From NCBI RefSeq assembly GCF_000787775.1, contig NZ_BBPM01000044.1, positions 1-64,000 of the forward strand: a stretch of 64,000 nucleotides of DNA, written 5' to 3'. This document shows positions 41,868 to 50,468 of the stretch, one piece after another (position 1 is the stretch's first letter; each line of letters opens with the position of its first letter). Below the pieces are notes generated by a model. That model saw nothing but the letters and a program-made list of their open reading frames with translations. It did not search any database and was not told the DNA's origin. A program made the position numbers and the translations under genes. The stretch is from Streptacidiphilus carbonis. GTDB taxonomy: Bacteria; Actinomycetota; Actinomycetes; Streptomycetales; Streptomycetaceae.

Positions 41868-42035
41868 TACAATAGATGCACTGCATGGCATCGCGTCAAG
41901 GCCGCCGCCCCTAGCTGTCTGGCACGCCTCCCGGCTTCAACCACGGCAATGGGCTCCCCAACTGCAGTCCTTGCGTAGACGGCGTGCCCAGCGCGGCTTG
42001 AGACAGGGCGGAGCGGTGAGACACCCGAACTGTCC

Positions 42036-42254
42036 CTAACCGGGGCAGGCGGCGGGGAGGAGGACGTGGGTGTGTCGGCAGGTGCGGCAACGGGCTCGCT
42101 GCGGGCGGACCTGGCGGGTGCTGCCGTCGGCCTGGCGGACGGGGCACTGACGCGCGCTGCCCCAGGGCCGCAGCGGGCTGTGGCAGGTAGGGCATGGCAG
42201 CTGGCCGTGCGTCAGGTCGTGGCTGGCCTGTCCGTCGTCCAGGACCGCGATCAT
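42036..42254 (-). pseudogene. Truncated DUF6431 zinc-finger protein
   Basis: Starting at ATG 42252-42254 (with AAGGA upstream), 72 residues match the DUF6431 N-terminus: MIAVLDD, LPCPTCHSPLRPWGSARQCPVRQADGS, then RPQRARCRTCRHTHVLLPAACPG, with two CxxC zinc motifs. A TAG ends it where intact members continue for about 150 residues. DUF6431 proteins accompany Mu-like or rve-type transposases in actinomycete mobile elements. It is probably a relic of such an element, together with the rve fragment at 43408. Confidence 0.6.
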
Positions 42255-42670
42255 GGTGTGTCCTTGGCTCCATCGGACAGGACCGTCGCAGCCCACCTGT
42301 ACGCGAAACCCAGACGAACCGAGCGCACTCCGGTCCCCGAACCCGAGATCGGAATCAATGTGTACTAAATGTGTACTGGGCGGCAGAACCCAGGGCTCTC
42401 GAAGCCAACTCGCCCTGAACGAAAGGCCGTTGCACTAGCCGACATGGATGACATGCGGTCTGCGGGTGCGCAGGTCACAGCCTTGCCGTGCGCACTGTCT
42501 ACAAGCCGGTGACCTGCGAACTTGCGACTGCCCACTTCGGCGATGCCCGCAACCTACGGATTTCTGCGGCGTAGGTCCCATCACGGGGGCAAGCCTCTGA
42601 CCTGCATGTTTATGCAATCGCTAGCTGACAGATGGTCGGCAGTGGGCGCCGGAGGCCCGACGCGAGCGTC
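42255..42670. other. Interval without a supported gene
   Basis: About 415 bases, including somewhat AT-richer patches (for example around 42355-42380). No gene with a plausible start is seen. Confidence 0.4.
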
Positions 42671-42700
42671 CCGTATGTCCGATTTGAATCGGACATACGG
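42671..42700. repeat. Perfect 14-bp inverted repeat beside the attachment site
   Basis: CCGTATGTCCGATT and its exact reverse complement are separated by TG. It lies 10 bases beyond the 3' end of the tRNA-Thr half at 42711. It may be a terminator for that tRNA or a recombinase arm site of an integrated element. Confidence 0.8.
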
Positions 42701-42710
42701 GGCCAAATTG

Positions 42711-42753
42711 AGCCACCTTCGGGATTCGAACCCGAGACCTACGCATTACGAGA
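42711..42753 (-). other. 3' half of tRNA-Thr(CGT): probable attachment site (att)
   Basis: On the minus strand the sequence runs from the anticodon loop CTCGTAA (anticodon CGT) through the anticodon stem, variable loop, TCGGG-TTCGAAT-CCCGA T-arm, and the acceptor end AGGTGGCT. The 5' half is absent. This is the form left by actinomycete integrative elements that recombine within tRNA genes and copy the 3' half. No second copy was found in the window, so the element's other end lies elsewhere or is lost. Confidence 0.75.
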
Positions 42754-43153
42754 CCATGAGCGATCGTGTTGCGTGGTGACTCGTCGTGCTTTGTAGTGAC
42801 GTTTTGCCTGATCAGAGGACGCGCGACAGGTTGACCCGTGCCACCCCGTGATGCACGGTCCAAAGGCGTCTGCCCACCGGCTGTCCACCGGAGGGGCCGC
42901 CTCGGGAGTTCCGCAAGATCACAGGGGGCTCAGGGCGGAGCTCCCGATGAGGGCAGACGGCCGCGTGAGGTTGCTTGTTCGACCTCCACAGCGTCCTCGT
43001 GTCGACGGGCGCTTCTCATGTCAGCGCGCGTAGCCGAGGGTGCCCGTCCGATCTACCTGCAAGATCTCCTAATCCGGGGCCTGCCTGCATCGGCGAGGTG
43101 TGCAGCCAGTCGGACAGCACGCCTCACCGAGCAACTTCTAGTGCAGACTCAGC
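42754..43153. other. Interval without a supported gene
   Basis: About 400 bases between the att-like half and the cysteine-rich peptide gene. No convincing coding bias or motif is seen. Confidence 0.4.
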
Positions 43154-43255
43154 TCAGGAGCACTTGCCGAACGACGAGCAGGCCTTGTGGTTGCCTTCCT
43201 TGCAGTGAGCGCACTTGTTGCCCGCACCGCGGTCCTTCTCACATGCACATGCCAT
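43154..43255 (-). CDS. Small cysteine-rich peptide, 33 residues
   Basis: The 33-residue product starts MACACEKD, has KCAHCKE in the middle and ends SSFGKCS, giving six Cys (positions 3, 5, 15, 18, 26, 32) and two His. ATG 43253-43255 has TGAAGGG upstream. A second peptide (60102-60215) shares MACAC, KCAxCKE and the final GKCS with a different core. DNA is most alike at both ends and in the ribosome site. There is no signal peptide, so it is probably cytoplasmic. The pattern suggests a zinc- or metal-binding mini-protein, or a modified peptide precursor. No named family is recognised. Confidence 0.65.
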   Translation of the reverse strand: MACACEKDRGAGNKCAHCKEGNHKACSSFGKCS

Positions 43256-43407
43256 GATATTGCCCTTCAGGTCGACTCTCGCCCGGCGTTGCTGCCAGAA
43301 CCTGGTACTTCAGAGGGAACCGCGCGCAGGCTGTTCCTGTACGCGGAACTTGGAAATCCCAGTCAAGTGAGCTCCACACCCTCCCCAGAGGGGACGCCTT
43401 CGATTCG

Positions 43408-43494
43408 GTGCGGTCAGTGATCGTGCCTGAGACGGTAGTCGTGGACCAGGGCCTGGTCTTCGTCTCCGCTGGCTTCCGCGGGGCCTGCGGCACG
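43408..43494 (+). pseudogene. Short fragment of a Mu-like/rve transposase
   Basis: About 29 codons read RSVIVPETVVVDQGLVFVSAGFRGACGT. This matches the segment around the second catalytic Asp in integrase-core transposases, where PETIVVDRG-type sequences are common. Nothing before or after continues the domain. It is a relic of a mobile element whose DUF6431 partner may be the fragment at 42036. Confidence 0.5.
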
Positions 43495-43502
43495 CCGGGT
43501 TC

Positions 43503-43914
43503 TCAGCTCAATGTGGCGGCCCTCTCCTGGCAGTTCGGCAGCCCTTGGCTGAGCCAGCCCCGGTCGGCCAGGACCTGCAGGATGCGTTGGGAGTCCACCG
43601 ACAGCTCCGGCCAGGCCAGCCCCGCGCGCCACACCGGTACCTTCGACTTCGGCTTCGCCGCTGCCGTCGGCTTTTCAGGACGCACCGGCTGCGGGATCTG
43701 GATCCCGCACGCTATTGGTGGCATCCGGGACGATGACCCTATCGCCACCCAGGGTCAGTATCCCGCCGACCCACGATCGGGCAATGTCCACTCCTGTCAG
43801 GCCTGCTCGGCCATAACCAAGCTCGGCGTGGACGCGGTCGCCTCCTCGCAGCTCGTCCACGCGACGGTGAGCGGTGAGCTCCCGATGTTCCAACAGCCTG
43901 ACAACTGACGGCAT
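43503..43914 (-). pseudogene. Decayed coiled-coil protein often linked to transposons
   Basis: In one frame MPSVVRLLEHRELTAHRRVDELRG and, further on, VIVPDATNSV occur. After about 43675 the similarity moves to another frame (WRAGLAWPELSVDSQRILQVLADRGWLSQ). The helical start plus late winged-helix-like part resemble small proteins encoded beside actinomycete transposases, but the frame is broken at least once. No start codon gives an intact protein. I consider it a relic and the family link weak. Confidence 0.4.
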
Positions 43915-44074
43915 CCGCGATCTCCCCGGGGAACGACAACATGTCAGGTCGCGACCTGTTCCAAGCGCAACCAGATCATCAAGGAACGGGGCACTTGCCG
44001 CACCTGCAGGGGCGGCGCGGTGGCAAGCCCCGCGCTGGTAGACACAGCCACCCTGAAGAGCCTGCCAGTGCCCG

Positions 44075-45643
44075 TCAGTCGCGGAAGACCCAGTGGTTGG
44101 GACCGGCGTCTCCTGGACGCAGGCCCATGCGAGCCGACGGGTGGCGGGCACCGTGGAGCAGGTCGTGGATGTCCGCGAGGACGGGGCGGGCCTGCGCGAA
44201 GTAGCCGTGGCCCAGCATGGTCAGGTCCACGGTGTCGGTCTCGATGGTGTGGATGCCGTCCATCAGGGTGAGCGGAGGTGCGAATCCGGCGCGTGGGGAG
44301 CCGTGCAGGATGCCGGAGCTGCGCAGTGCCTTGTCCTTGGACGACACGTAGAGGGTGGTGCCGTCGGCCACCGGGCGGTAGGCGACGGCCTCGGCGCCAA
44401 AGAACTGGGCACCCACGTCCGGGGCGGCGAGGATGACCTGGCCCAGGGCGATCCCCTCAGTGGCAGAGGTGTGTTCGACCACGCGCATCGCCACCCGCAG
44501 CATCGCCCTGTTGCCCATGCTGTGGGCGAGCACATGCACTTTTCTGGCCCCCGAAAGGACACACAGGTCCCGCAGGAAGCGGCACAGATGCCGCTCCGCG
44601 TGTTGCACGGTGTCCTCATCGACCAGATAGCCGCCGGTGCGGCCCAGCGAGGGCCAGCTGAAGAAGGCGGTCACACCCGGCACCTTGAGGTCCGCGTGCA
44701 ACTGGGCCGCACGGAGCGCCGCTTCGGTGAAGAGGGTGCGGTAGCCGTGCAGATAGAGGAGGATGCACCCCTCTCCCGGCTCCGCGGCCGCGTGCAGTGC
44801 GTCCCGTAGCGCCTGCCAGTACGCCTCCCCGGCCATCGCCCGGTGCTCAAGGAGCCGCAGCCTGTCCTGGCCAAGGGACCGCGAGCGCCGCTGCCGGAGG
44901 CGGCCGAGCTGCATGGCCTTGGGGACAGAGACGACGCAGCAGCCTGTGTGCAGGCTGTCGTCAGGAGTCGTTCCGTAGGGCTCGGCCTCTTGGGTGTCCG
45001 GGTCCTGCGGCCGCCTGTTGGTGCCGTACCAGACGGTCACCCGGGGTTCGTCCGTCCAATTGCCCGAGGCCCGGTAGTTCTCGTTCGACAACTCCCGGCC
45101 TCCGGTCCGCGAAGGCTGGAGGGGCTCGGGGAATTCGGCCATCCCCGTCTCCGCAAAGGCCTGGTCGAAAGCCTCCGCCTCCGGGGATCCCGCAGCGATC
45201 CGCGCGTACCAGGCCAGCAGGAACGCGGTAGCGTTCGCGCGGCCCATTCGCTCGCAGACGTCGACGAGCTCGCCGTCGCCGCCATCGGGCGGGTCGGTTC
45301 GCTCGCCGGCCGGCAGCACGGTTGCGGCGCATCCGTCGAGCACGACGCGCAGCGGACTGCAACTGTGAAGAGCGTCGCGCCATGCGGCCCTTGTGCCGGG
45401 CAGGGGCACCGTGTCGTCCGGCGGACCGACCAGGTGCAGTACGTCGGCGCCGACAACCTGGGAAGCGAGGTCGTGGAGCCCCTCGCCGCCGTCCAGGCGC
45501 ACCCGCAGACCGGGCACCGAACGGAGAGCTCGGAGCAGGACTGCAGCTTCATGGGCCGCTTCCCGACCCGGTAGCGCCCGCACCACCACGTGGAGGGGCG
45601 CGATCCTGCTGTCGTCGTCACGCTGTACCGGATCGCCAGCCAT
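44075..45643 (-). CDS. CHAT-like domain fused to a DUF900-type alpha/beta hydrolase
   Basis: A 522-residue protein. The N-terminal 200 residues have a caspase/CHAT-like order: DVLHLVGPPDD (His position), LRVVLDGCAATV (Cys position) and RANATAFLLAWYARIAAGSPEAEAFDQAFAE. The C-terminal half is a DUF900-type esterase/lipase-like domain: RVTVWYGTNRRPQ, ILLYLHGYRTLF, VTAFFSWPSLG, the nucleophile VHVLAHSMGNRA, VILAAPDVGAQFF and the late LGHGYF. Such hydrolases act on lipids or esters; with a protease-like partner it may be an effector. ATG 45643 has GAGGAGAG. It follows the CHAT protease gene by 47 bases. Confidence 0.7.
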   Translation of the reverse strand: MAGDPVQRDDDSRIAPLHVVVRALPGREAAHEAAVLLRALRSVPGLRVRLDGGEGLHDLASQVVGADVLHLVGPPDDTVPLPGTRAAWRDALHSCSPLRVVLDGCAATVLPAGERTDPPDGGDGELVDVCERMGRANATAFLLAWYARIAAGSPEAEAFDQAFAETGMAEFPEPLQPSRTGGRELSNENYRASGNWTDEPRVTVWYGTNRRPQDPDTQEAEPYGTTPDDSLHTGCCVVSVPKAMQLGRLRQRRSRSLGQDRLRLLEHRAMAGEAYWQALRDALHAAAEPGEGCILLYLHGYRTLFTEAALRAAQLHADLKVPGVTAFFSWPSLGRTGGYLVDEDTVQHAERHLCRFLRDLCVLSGARKVHVLAHSMGNRAMLRVAMRVVEHTSATEGIALGQVILAAPDVGAQFFGAEAVAYRPVADGTTLYVSSKDKALRSSGILHGSPRAGFAPPLTLMDGIHTIETDTVDLTMLGHGYFAQARPVLADIHDLLHGARHPSARMGLRPGDAGPNHWVFRD

Positions 45644-45690
45644 CCGTGTCTCTCCTCTTCGTCGTTCTTCGTCTCGCGTATCCCGCACCG

Positions 45691-48600
45691 TCAGGCTCCA
45701 CTGTGCAGGTACGGCGCCCACATCAACGGCTGGTCGGGATGGTGTGCACGAGCCGCGCGGACGGCTGCGCAGAGCGCGACGGCGGGCTGCTCGCGCCAGC
45801 CGGAGTATGCCAGCCGTTGATAGAACGTCTGCGCGACCTCTTCGGCGGCGCTGTCCGCAGTGGGCCAGATGGTGGCCACGACGTGCGGATAGCCGGCGAT
45901 GTGGAATGCCGAGGCGATGTGGAGTGATTCGTCGGGCAGTGTCGGCCCGGGCCGGGCGGTGTCGCAGGCCGACAGATAGGCAAGCCAGGCGTGCGGTGGT
46001 CTCAATCGGGAGATCCTGGTGAGCCCCAGGTCCTCGTCGCCGAGTTCTACATAGCCCAGCGAAGGATTCACCGGGTTGTGCACGGCGTGGCTGATGAGGT
46101 GGACGCTCGACGCGCCGGCCAATGCGGCCAGGACACCCTCCTCACCTGCTGCGGTGCCGTCCACCAGGTGGACGTCCGGCACCAGGGTCAGTACCGCGCT
46201 GCTCTCGCCGGACGCCACATCCAAATCGGCGGCACCGCTGAGCAGCAGCATCCGCCCGTCGGGAGGTGGCTGCGCTTCCTTCGCCCGGCGGCGCGCAGCC
46301 AGCAGCGAACGGACCGTTGAGGTGTACGAACTCACGCACCGGTCCAGCACATTCGCGCCGGGACCGTTGCCGGCGGCGTGCACCGGCAGCGACGACAGCA
46401 GGCCGGTGGGCACCCACCACACACGGAGGGGCGCTGCGAACGGCCGGTCAGCTGACAAGTCGGCCAAGGCGTCGAGCACGGGGCCCGCCACCGTGTCCCA
46501 CAGCCAGCCGACTGTGTTCGAGAAGGCCGCGTCGAAGGCACGTTCGGCAGTGCGGCGGGCGGGTCCCTCAGTCTCCATGATGCGTTGCAGCGACACGTCC
46601 ATGTCCTCGGCGTACCGGGCGACATGCTCCTGACTGAGAGCGGGCAGCGGCAGCGCGGTGACGGCGCCGTCGGCGATCAGCAGGGCGGCGCAGCCGTAGC
46701 GGGAGACGTTGACCAGGACGACCGGCCCCTCGGCTGCGGCCGTCAGCAGTTCATCCTGGGTCGGAGGCAGCAGGAACCGCTCCAGGCCCGGCACCGCCCT
46801 GATCTCCGCCAGCAGTTCCTCCCATCTGGTGCCCAATTGGTGAGTCGTGTCGCGCGCCTGCCGGTCGACCGGGTCACCGGGCCCTGGTGGGCGGTCCAGG
46901 GCGCCGCGCAGCGCTGTGAAGCGTCGGGCGAGGGGCTTGGCGAGTCGTTCCAGGACGGAGGGGGCGGTCGACGGGTCGGCCATCTGGTCGACCAGGATGC
47001 CGCGCCCCCACTCCAGCAGGCTCAGGGCCTGTGTCGGGTCGCCAACCGCGAGCGCGCACGCCGCGGCCTCGGACGCCAGGCCGAGGAAGGAGACCAGGTG
47101 CCGTTCGCGATCGCGGTGGTCCAGGTGGCGCGGCGCAAGGCGCGGCAACAGGCCCACCGCAGCGGCGAAGAGCTTCAACGCCCAGGTCTCGTCGCTGTCC
47201 TCCATCGCCAGGCGCGCCGCGGCCCAAGCGGCCTCGATGCGCAGGGACACGGGTGCTTTGGCATGGTCGGAGGCTTCCGCCAGGACGAGGCGGGCCTCCG
47301 CGCGGTCCGCAGCCGCACGGGGAAGGCCGGGGAGTGCGAAGGCGCGCTCCCTGAGAGCGTCGCCGAGGTTGAAGCGGTACAGCGCATTGTCCGCGTGTCC
47401 TGCGGGCGACTCGGCGATGGCCTGCCGGAAGAGCTCCACGGCCCGGTCGAACGGCTCGGGCGTCGCGCGCTCGACTGCCCACGTCTGGAGCAGCGTTCCG
47501 AGATTCGAGAGCATACGCGGGCGTTCGACGTGGTGGACCGGAGTACGTGCTGCGGCCTCCTCGGCCACCTCCAGGGCCTCGTCGAGGTCGGCTGGTTCCC
47601 CCGAGTGCCGGTGGCGGGCGAGCAGGGCATTGGACAGGTTGGACAGATACCGGATGGTCTCCGCGTGGTCCGGCGGCGAACTGCGCGTGACCTCGCGCAG
47701 GATCCCGACGGCCTCGTCGAGCCTGCCGCGTTCACCGCGTGCTCCGCTGGTCCACAGGGCCAAGCCGAGGTTGGTCGCGTAGCGCGCGTGGTCGTGGCTG
47801 TCCTCCGAGGTCAGCGTGAGGGCCTGCCTGCTGAGTCCGATGGCTTCGTCCAGGCTTTCCAGGTCGCCGGAGATCTCGTGCCTGGTCCACAACGCCAGGG
47901 CGAGGTTGGAGGCGTAACCGGGCCGTCGGGAGTCGGTCTCGTCCGAGGCCGCTAGCGCAGCCCGGGACTCGGCGATCGCGCTCTCCAAAGCCGCGGGATC
48001 CCCCCAGCACTCGTACGAAAGGCGCAGCGCGATGCCGAGGTTGGAGCGGTATATCGCTGCCTTGGGATGCTCGGACCCAGCGAGCGCGACGGCTCCGGCG
48101 CCCGCCTCGATCGCCCGCGCCAGCAGTTCGGGGTCCCCGCCGGCCTCGTAGCGCATCCGCAGGCCCAGGCCGAGGTGGGTCAGGAAGGCGGCCCTGCTCG
48201 GGTGGTCCGCCGCCGACCTCTCCAGCGCCTCCTGGGAGCATCGAACGGCCAGGTCGAGGAGGGAGGTGTCCGAAGTCTCCTCGTACAAGTCCTGGTAGAG
48301 GGCACTGAGGTTGGACAACTGCTGTGGACTCTCCGGGTCGTCGGATGCAAGCGAGTCCACCACGTTGGTGAGCACGGCGGCGGCCTCCCGCAACACGTCG
48401 ATGTCACCCGTGAGTTCAGCCAGATCCTGCAGGGCCAGCGCGAGGTTGCCAGCGATCGCCTGGCTGTCGGGGTGCGCGGTCCTCGCATCGGCGAGCACGC
48501 CGCGCAGGACGGTGACCGATCGCCGCAGGTGCGACGCCTCCCCGGTGAGGCCGTGCAGGTCCCGCAGCGCCAGACCGAGATTGGCGGCGCACCGCACATA

Positions 48601-49281
48601 CAGTGGGTCGGTCCGCGCGGCCCGGCTGGCGCCGTCGTCCAGCACGGCGACCACGCCTTCGAGGTCGCGCACCTGAGACGAACGGTCGAAACGCGACCAG
48701 AGCGTCACCGCCAGTGCGTTGGCCGCCGCTGTCACGGCAGGCGTTCCGGGTGCCGCGGCGGCGAGCACAGAACGTGCCAGTTCTTCGGACTCCGCAAGCA
48801 AGGCCCCGTCGTCCTCCTCATCGGAGAGCTGGCGCAGCGCCGTAACCAGGACGAGCCCGGTGTCGCTCCATCCCTCGCCGATCGGGGTCAGCTCGCCGGC
48901 TGTCGCTCGGCGCAGCACGGCAACCCCCTCGGCGAGCGCTGCGACGTCCCCGTCCTTCTCGTAGCAGAGGTGCAATGCCTCCCCCAAGCGTCGCTGCGCG
49001 AGCCTGCGGCCCGCGCCCTCGGGCACCAGGGAGAGCAGTTGCCGCCCATGGGCGACTGCTTGCTCCAGGTGTTCCGGCTCTCCGGTCGCCCGGAACGCGC
49101 CGGTCAGGGCGGCGACGAACTCGCAGTGGGCCTCCAGGCCGGACCGCTCCGCGGGCCCCACCCGCAGGCAGACCCTGCGTAGCAGATTCACTGCCTCCGT
49201 GACGGCCTCGATCCCGTCGGCCTCGCCGTGGCGCGCCGACCAACCGCGAGCCGCCGCTAGGGCTTCCTCGACTTCGCTCAT
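45691..49281 (-). CDS. Large TPR-repeat protein with C-terminal CHAT protease domain
   Basis: A 1196-residue protein. Residues 1-780 are helical repeats of tetratricopeptide type, with recurrent GDxxxLxxAVxxxRxAL patterns about 45 residues apart. The C-terminal 350 residues form a caspase-like CHAT domain: VWWVPTGLLSSLPVHAAGNG, the catalytic His in SSVHLISHAVHNP and catalytic Cys in LAYLSACDTA, then SAFHIAGYPHVVATIWPTADS. The peptidase acts as a conflict-system protease that can cleave partner proteins on infection or stress; the trigger is unknown. ATG 49279-49281 has GAGGGGGAG. It is in one operon with a 90-residue upstream gene and the CHAT-like hydrolase gene. Confidence 0.85.
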   Translation of the reverse strand: MSEVEEALAAARGWSARHGEADGIEAVTEAVNLLRRVCLRVGPAERSGLEAHCEFVAALTGAFRATGEPEHLEQAVAHGRQLLSLVPEGAGRRLAQRRLGEALHLCYEKDGDVAALAEGVAVLRRATAGELTPIGEGWSDTGLVLVTALRQLSDEEDDGALLAESEELARSVLAAAAPGTPAVTAAANALAVTLWSRFDRSSQVRDLEGVVAVLDDGASRAARTDPLYVRCAANLGLALRDLHGLTGEASHLRRSVTVLRGVLADARTAHPDSQAIAGNLALALQDLAELTGDIDVLREAAAVLTNVVDSLASDDPESPQQLSNLSALYQDLYEETSDTSLLDLAVRCSQEALERSAADHPSRAAFLTHLGLGLRMRYEAGGDPELLARAIEAGAGAVALAGSEHPKAAIYRSNLGIALRLSYECWGDPAALESAIAESRAALAASDETDSRRPGYASNLALALWTRHEISGDLESLDEAIGLSRQALTLTSEDSHDHARYATNLGLALWTSGARGERGRLDEAVGILREVTRSSPPDHAETIRYLSNLSNALLARHRHSGEPADLDEALEVAEEAAARTPVHHVERPRMLSNLGTLLQTWAVERATPEPFDRAVELFRQAIAESPAGHADNALYRFNLGDALRERAFALPGLPRAAADRAEARLVLAEASDHAKAPVSLRIEAAWAAARLAMEDSDETWALKLFAAAVGLLPRLAPRHLDHRDRERHLVSFLGLASEAAACALAVGDPTQALSLLEWGRGILVDQMADPSTAPSVLERLAKPLARRFTALRGALDRPPGPGDPVDRQARDTTHQLGTRWEELLAEIRAVPGLERFLLPPTQDELLTAAAEGPVVLVNVSRYGCAALLIADGAVTALPLPALSQEHVARYAEDMDVSLQRIMETEGPARRTAERAFDAAFSNTVGWLWDTVAGPVLDALADLSADRPFAAPLRVWWVPTGLLSSLPVHAAGNGPGANVLDRCVSSYTSTVRSLLAARRRAKEAQPPPDGRMLLLSGAADLDVASGESSAVLTLVPDVHLVDGTAAGEEGVLAALAGASSVHLISHAVHNPVNPSLGYVELGDEDLGLTRISRLRPPHAWLAYLSACDTARPGPTLPDESLHIASAFHIAGYPHVVATIWPTADSAAEEVAQTFYQRLAYSGWREQPAVALCAAVRAARAHHPDQPLMWAPYLHSGA

Positions 49282-49292
49282 CTCCCCCTCTT

Positions 49293-49565
49293 TCAAAAGG
49301 CTTTGGGACCAGACCATTCGATCCGGCCCTGGTGGCCGTCGAACGAGTCGTGCGGCGTTTGGATGCCGGTGGTGTGGCAGGGCTCCGGGTGACTGCGGCG
49401 GCCACCGCTGGCAGTCCCCTCGTCGTCGTCCTCCAGCCGACGGAGTGGGATGATCCGTGCGCTGCGGCTGTCGTGCGGACCCCCAGTAGGAGGGATGCCG
49501 GCCGGTGAACAGTCAGAAGACCGGGACTGCCTCCCGGACCGCCCGATAGCGGTGCCGAAATCCAT
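49293..49565 (-). CDS. Small hypothetical protein (90 residues) heading the CHAT operon
   Basis: The 90-residue product starts MDFGTAIGRSG, is rich in Arg, Ser, Asp and Pro, and ends WSGPKAF; it looks mostly disordered. ATG 49563-49565 has AAGGGAG upstream at the usual spacing. Codon third positions are well biased. The stop lies 11 bases before the CHAT start, and the two are transcribed together. A short unstructured protein at this position could be a substrate or activator cleaved by the protease. No family is recognised. Confidence 0.55.
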   Translation of the reverse strand: MDFGTAIGRSGRQSRSSDCSPAGIPPTGGPHDSRSARIIPLRRLEDDDEGTASGGRRSHPEPCHTTGIQTPHDSFDGHQGRIEWSGPKAF

Positions 49566-49926
49566 GGCGCTCCCTTTTCCCTTGCCTGAATTCGCTGGAT
49601 GCCAGGCGGACCTGGCGATCGAGGGGCGAGAGCGCGCTCACGTGCGGGACGGCGAGCCCCGGTGGGCGGTGGACCAGGGCGGCTCGCCTCGGAAGGAGGC
49701 AGTCCAGCGTCTTACCGGGTGGGGGTGTGCTTGACCCGCCGCGGCGAGGTACCCGGCGGTGATGCGGTTCCTCGCGGTCGTACGACTCGCTGACATAGGC
49801 AGTGTCCTCGATACGTTCGACCCATGGCCACGGCTGGACGTCGTCGATCGCTGCCATCGGCAGCCCGTGAGAGCTGTTCGCCGCCAGCGTCTCCCATAGC
49901 CGGAAGAGCGTAGGCCGGGGTTCCAG
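49513..49926 (-). other. Coding-like stretch with no clear start (possible gene end)
   Basis: Between 49926 and 49566 no intact gene is placed, but one minus-strand frame has good codon bias and reads LTLEPRPTLFRLWETLAANSSHG, then PWPWVERIEDTAYVSESYDREEPHH, continuing to 49513. It lies just after the gene at 49929 in another frame and could be the end of a gene whose start was lost, or that gene's continuation after a shift. The family is not recognised. Confidence 0.35.
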
Positions 49927-49928
49927 CG

Positions 49929-50291
49929 TCAGCCGCCGCTGTACCGGGCGAACACGGCGCGTTGCTCGTCTCTCCAGGTCCACTCGCCCGACCGGGAGAA
50001 GGGCAGGCTTCGGGCGAGAACCGAGAATTGCTCCGAGGGTTCCTTGCTGGCCTTGTTGACCACGATGGCCGAGAGCATCGGGGCACAGCCGTCCTCGTTC
50101 TCGTGGTGGCAGACGTCCCGCAGCAGGTAAGTCATGATCCCCCGATGGGGAGGAACCCGGTCGAAGTCCCGTTCGGCGAGCTTCGCGCTCAACTCTCCGT
50201 AGGTTATCGATCGACCCGTACCGGCCCGCTCCCGAAGTATCTCGACAGCAGTGACCAGGACGGAGGGGTATTCCGGGTCGTTGAGCTTCAT
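49929..50291 (-). CDS. Hypothetical protein (120 residues)
   Basis: A 120-residue cytoplasmic protein starting MKLNDPEYPSVLVTAVEILRERA, with SITYGELSAKLAERDF, then HRGIMTYLLRDVCHHENEDGCAPMLSAIVVNKASKEPSEQF. The ITYGEL segment followed by an amphipathic helix recalls the winged-helix start of DNA-binding (alkyltransferase-like) proteins, but the catalytic PCHR motif is absent. ATG 50289-50291 is chosen for the AGGAGAA site upstream. Its neighbours are a coding-like stretch and, divergently, a hypothetical gene. The function is unknown. Confidence 0.55.
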   Translation of the reverse strand: MKLNDPEYPSVLVTAVEILRERAGTGRSITYGELSAKLAERDFDRVPPHRGIMTYLLRDVCHHENEDGCAPMLSAIVVNKASKEPSEQFSVLARSLPFSRSGEWTWRDEQRAVFARYSGG

Positions 50292-50468
50292 ACGATTCTC
50301 CTGACGGGTCATCGGCTAGAAAGCGTAGCGCGCACCGTCGGCGCACGTCCTGATCTTTCGGGTGTCCGGCCGGTCATCCTGCTGCTCGGCTTCAGCAGCC
50401 TTGTGCGACCGTCTTGGGGGTCGATAGCCTTGCTGCCTTGCTCGACGCTTAATGCGAAGGGACTCGGG

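Noticed and set aside
42711-42753. A functional tRNA-Thr gene
   Set aside because: The 5' half (acceptor strand, D-arm) is missing; only the part from the anticodon loop to the 3' end is present.
46585-47955. A 456-codon plus-strand frame under the CHAT gene
   Set aside because: Arg/Gly/Val-rich shadow; the TPR-CHAT gene on the minus strand explains the region.
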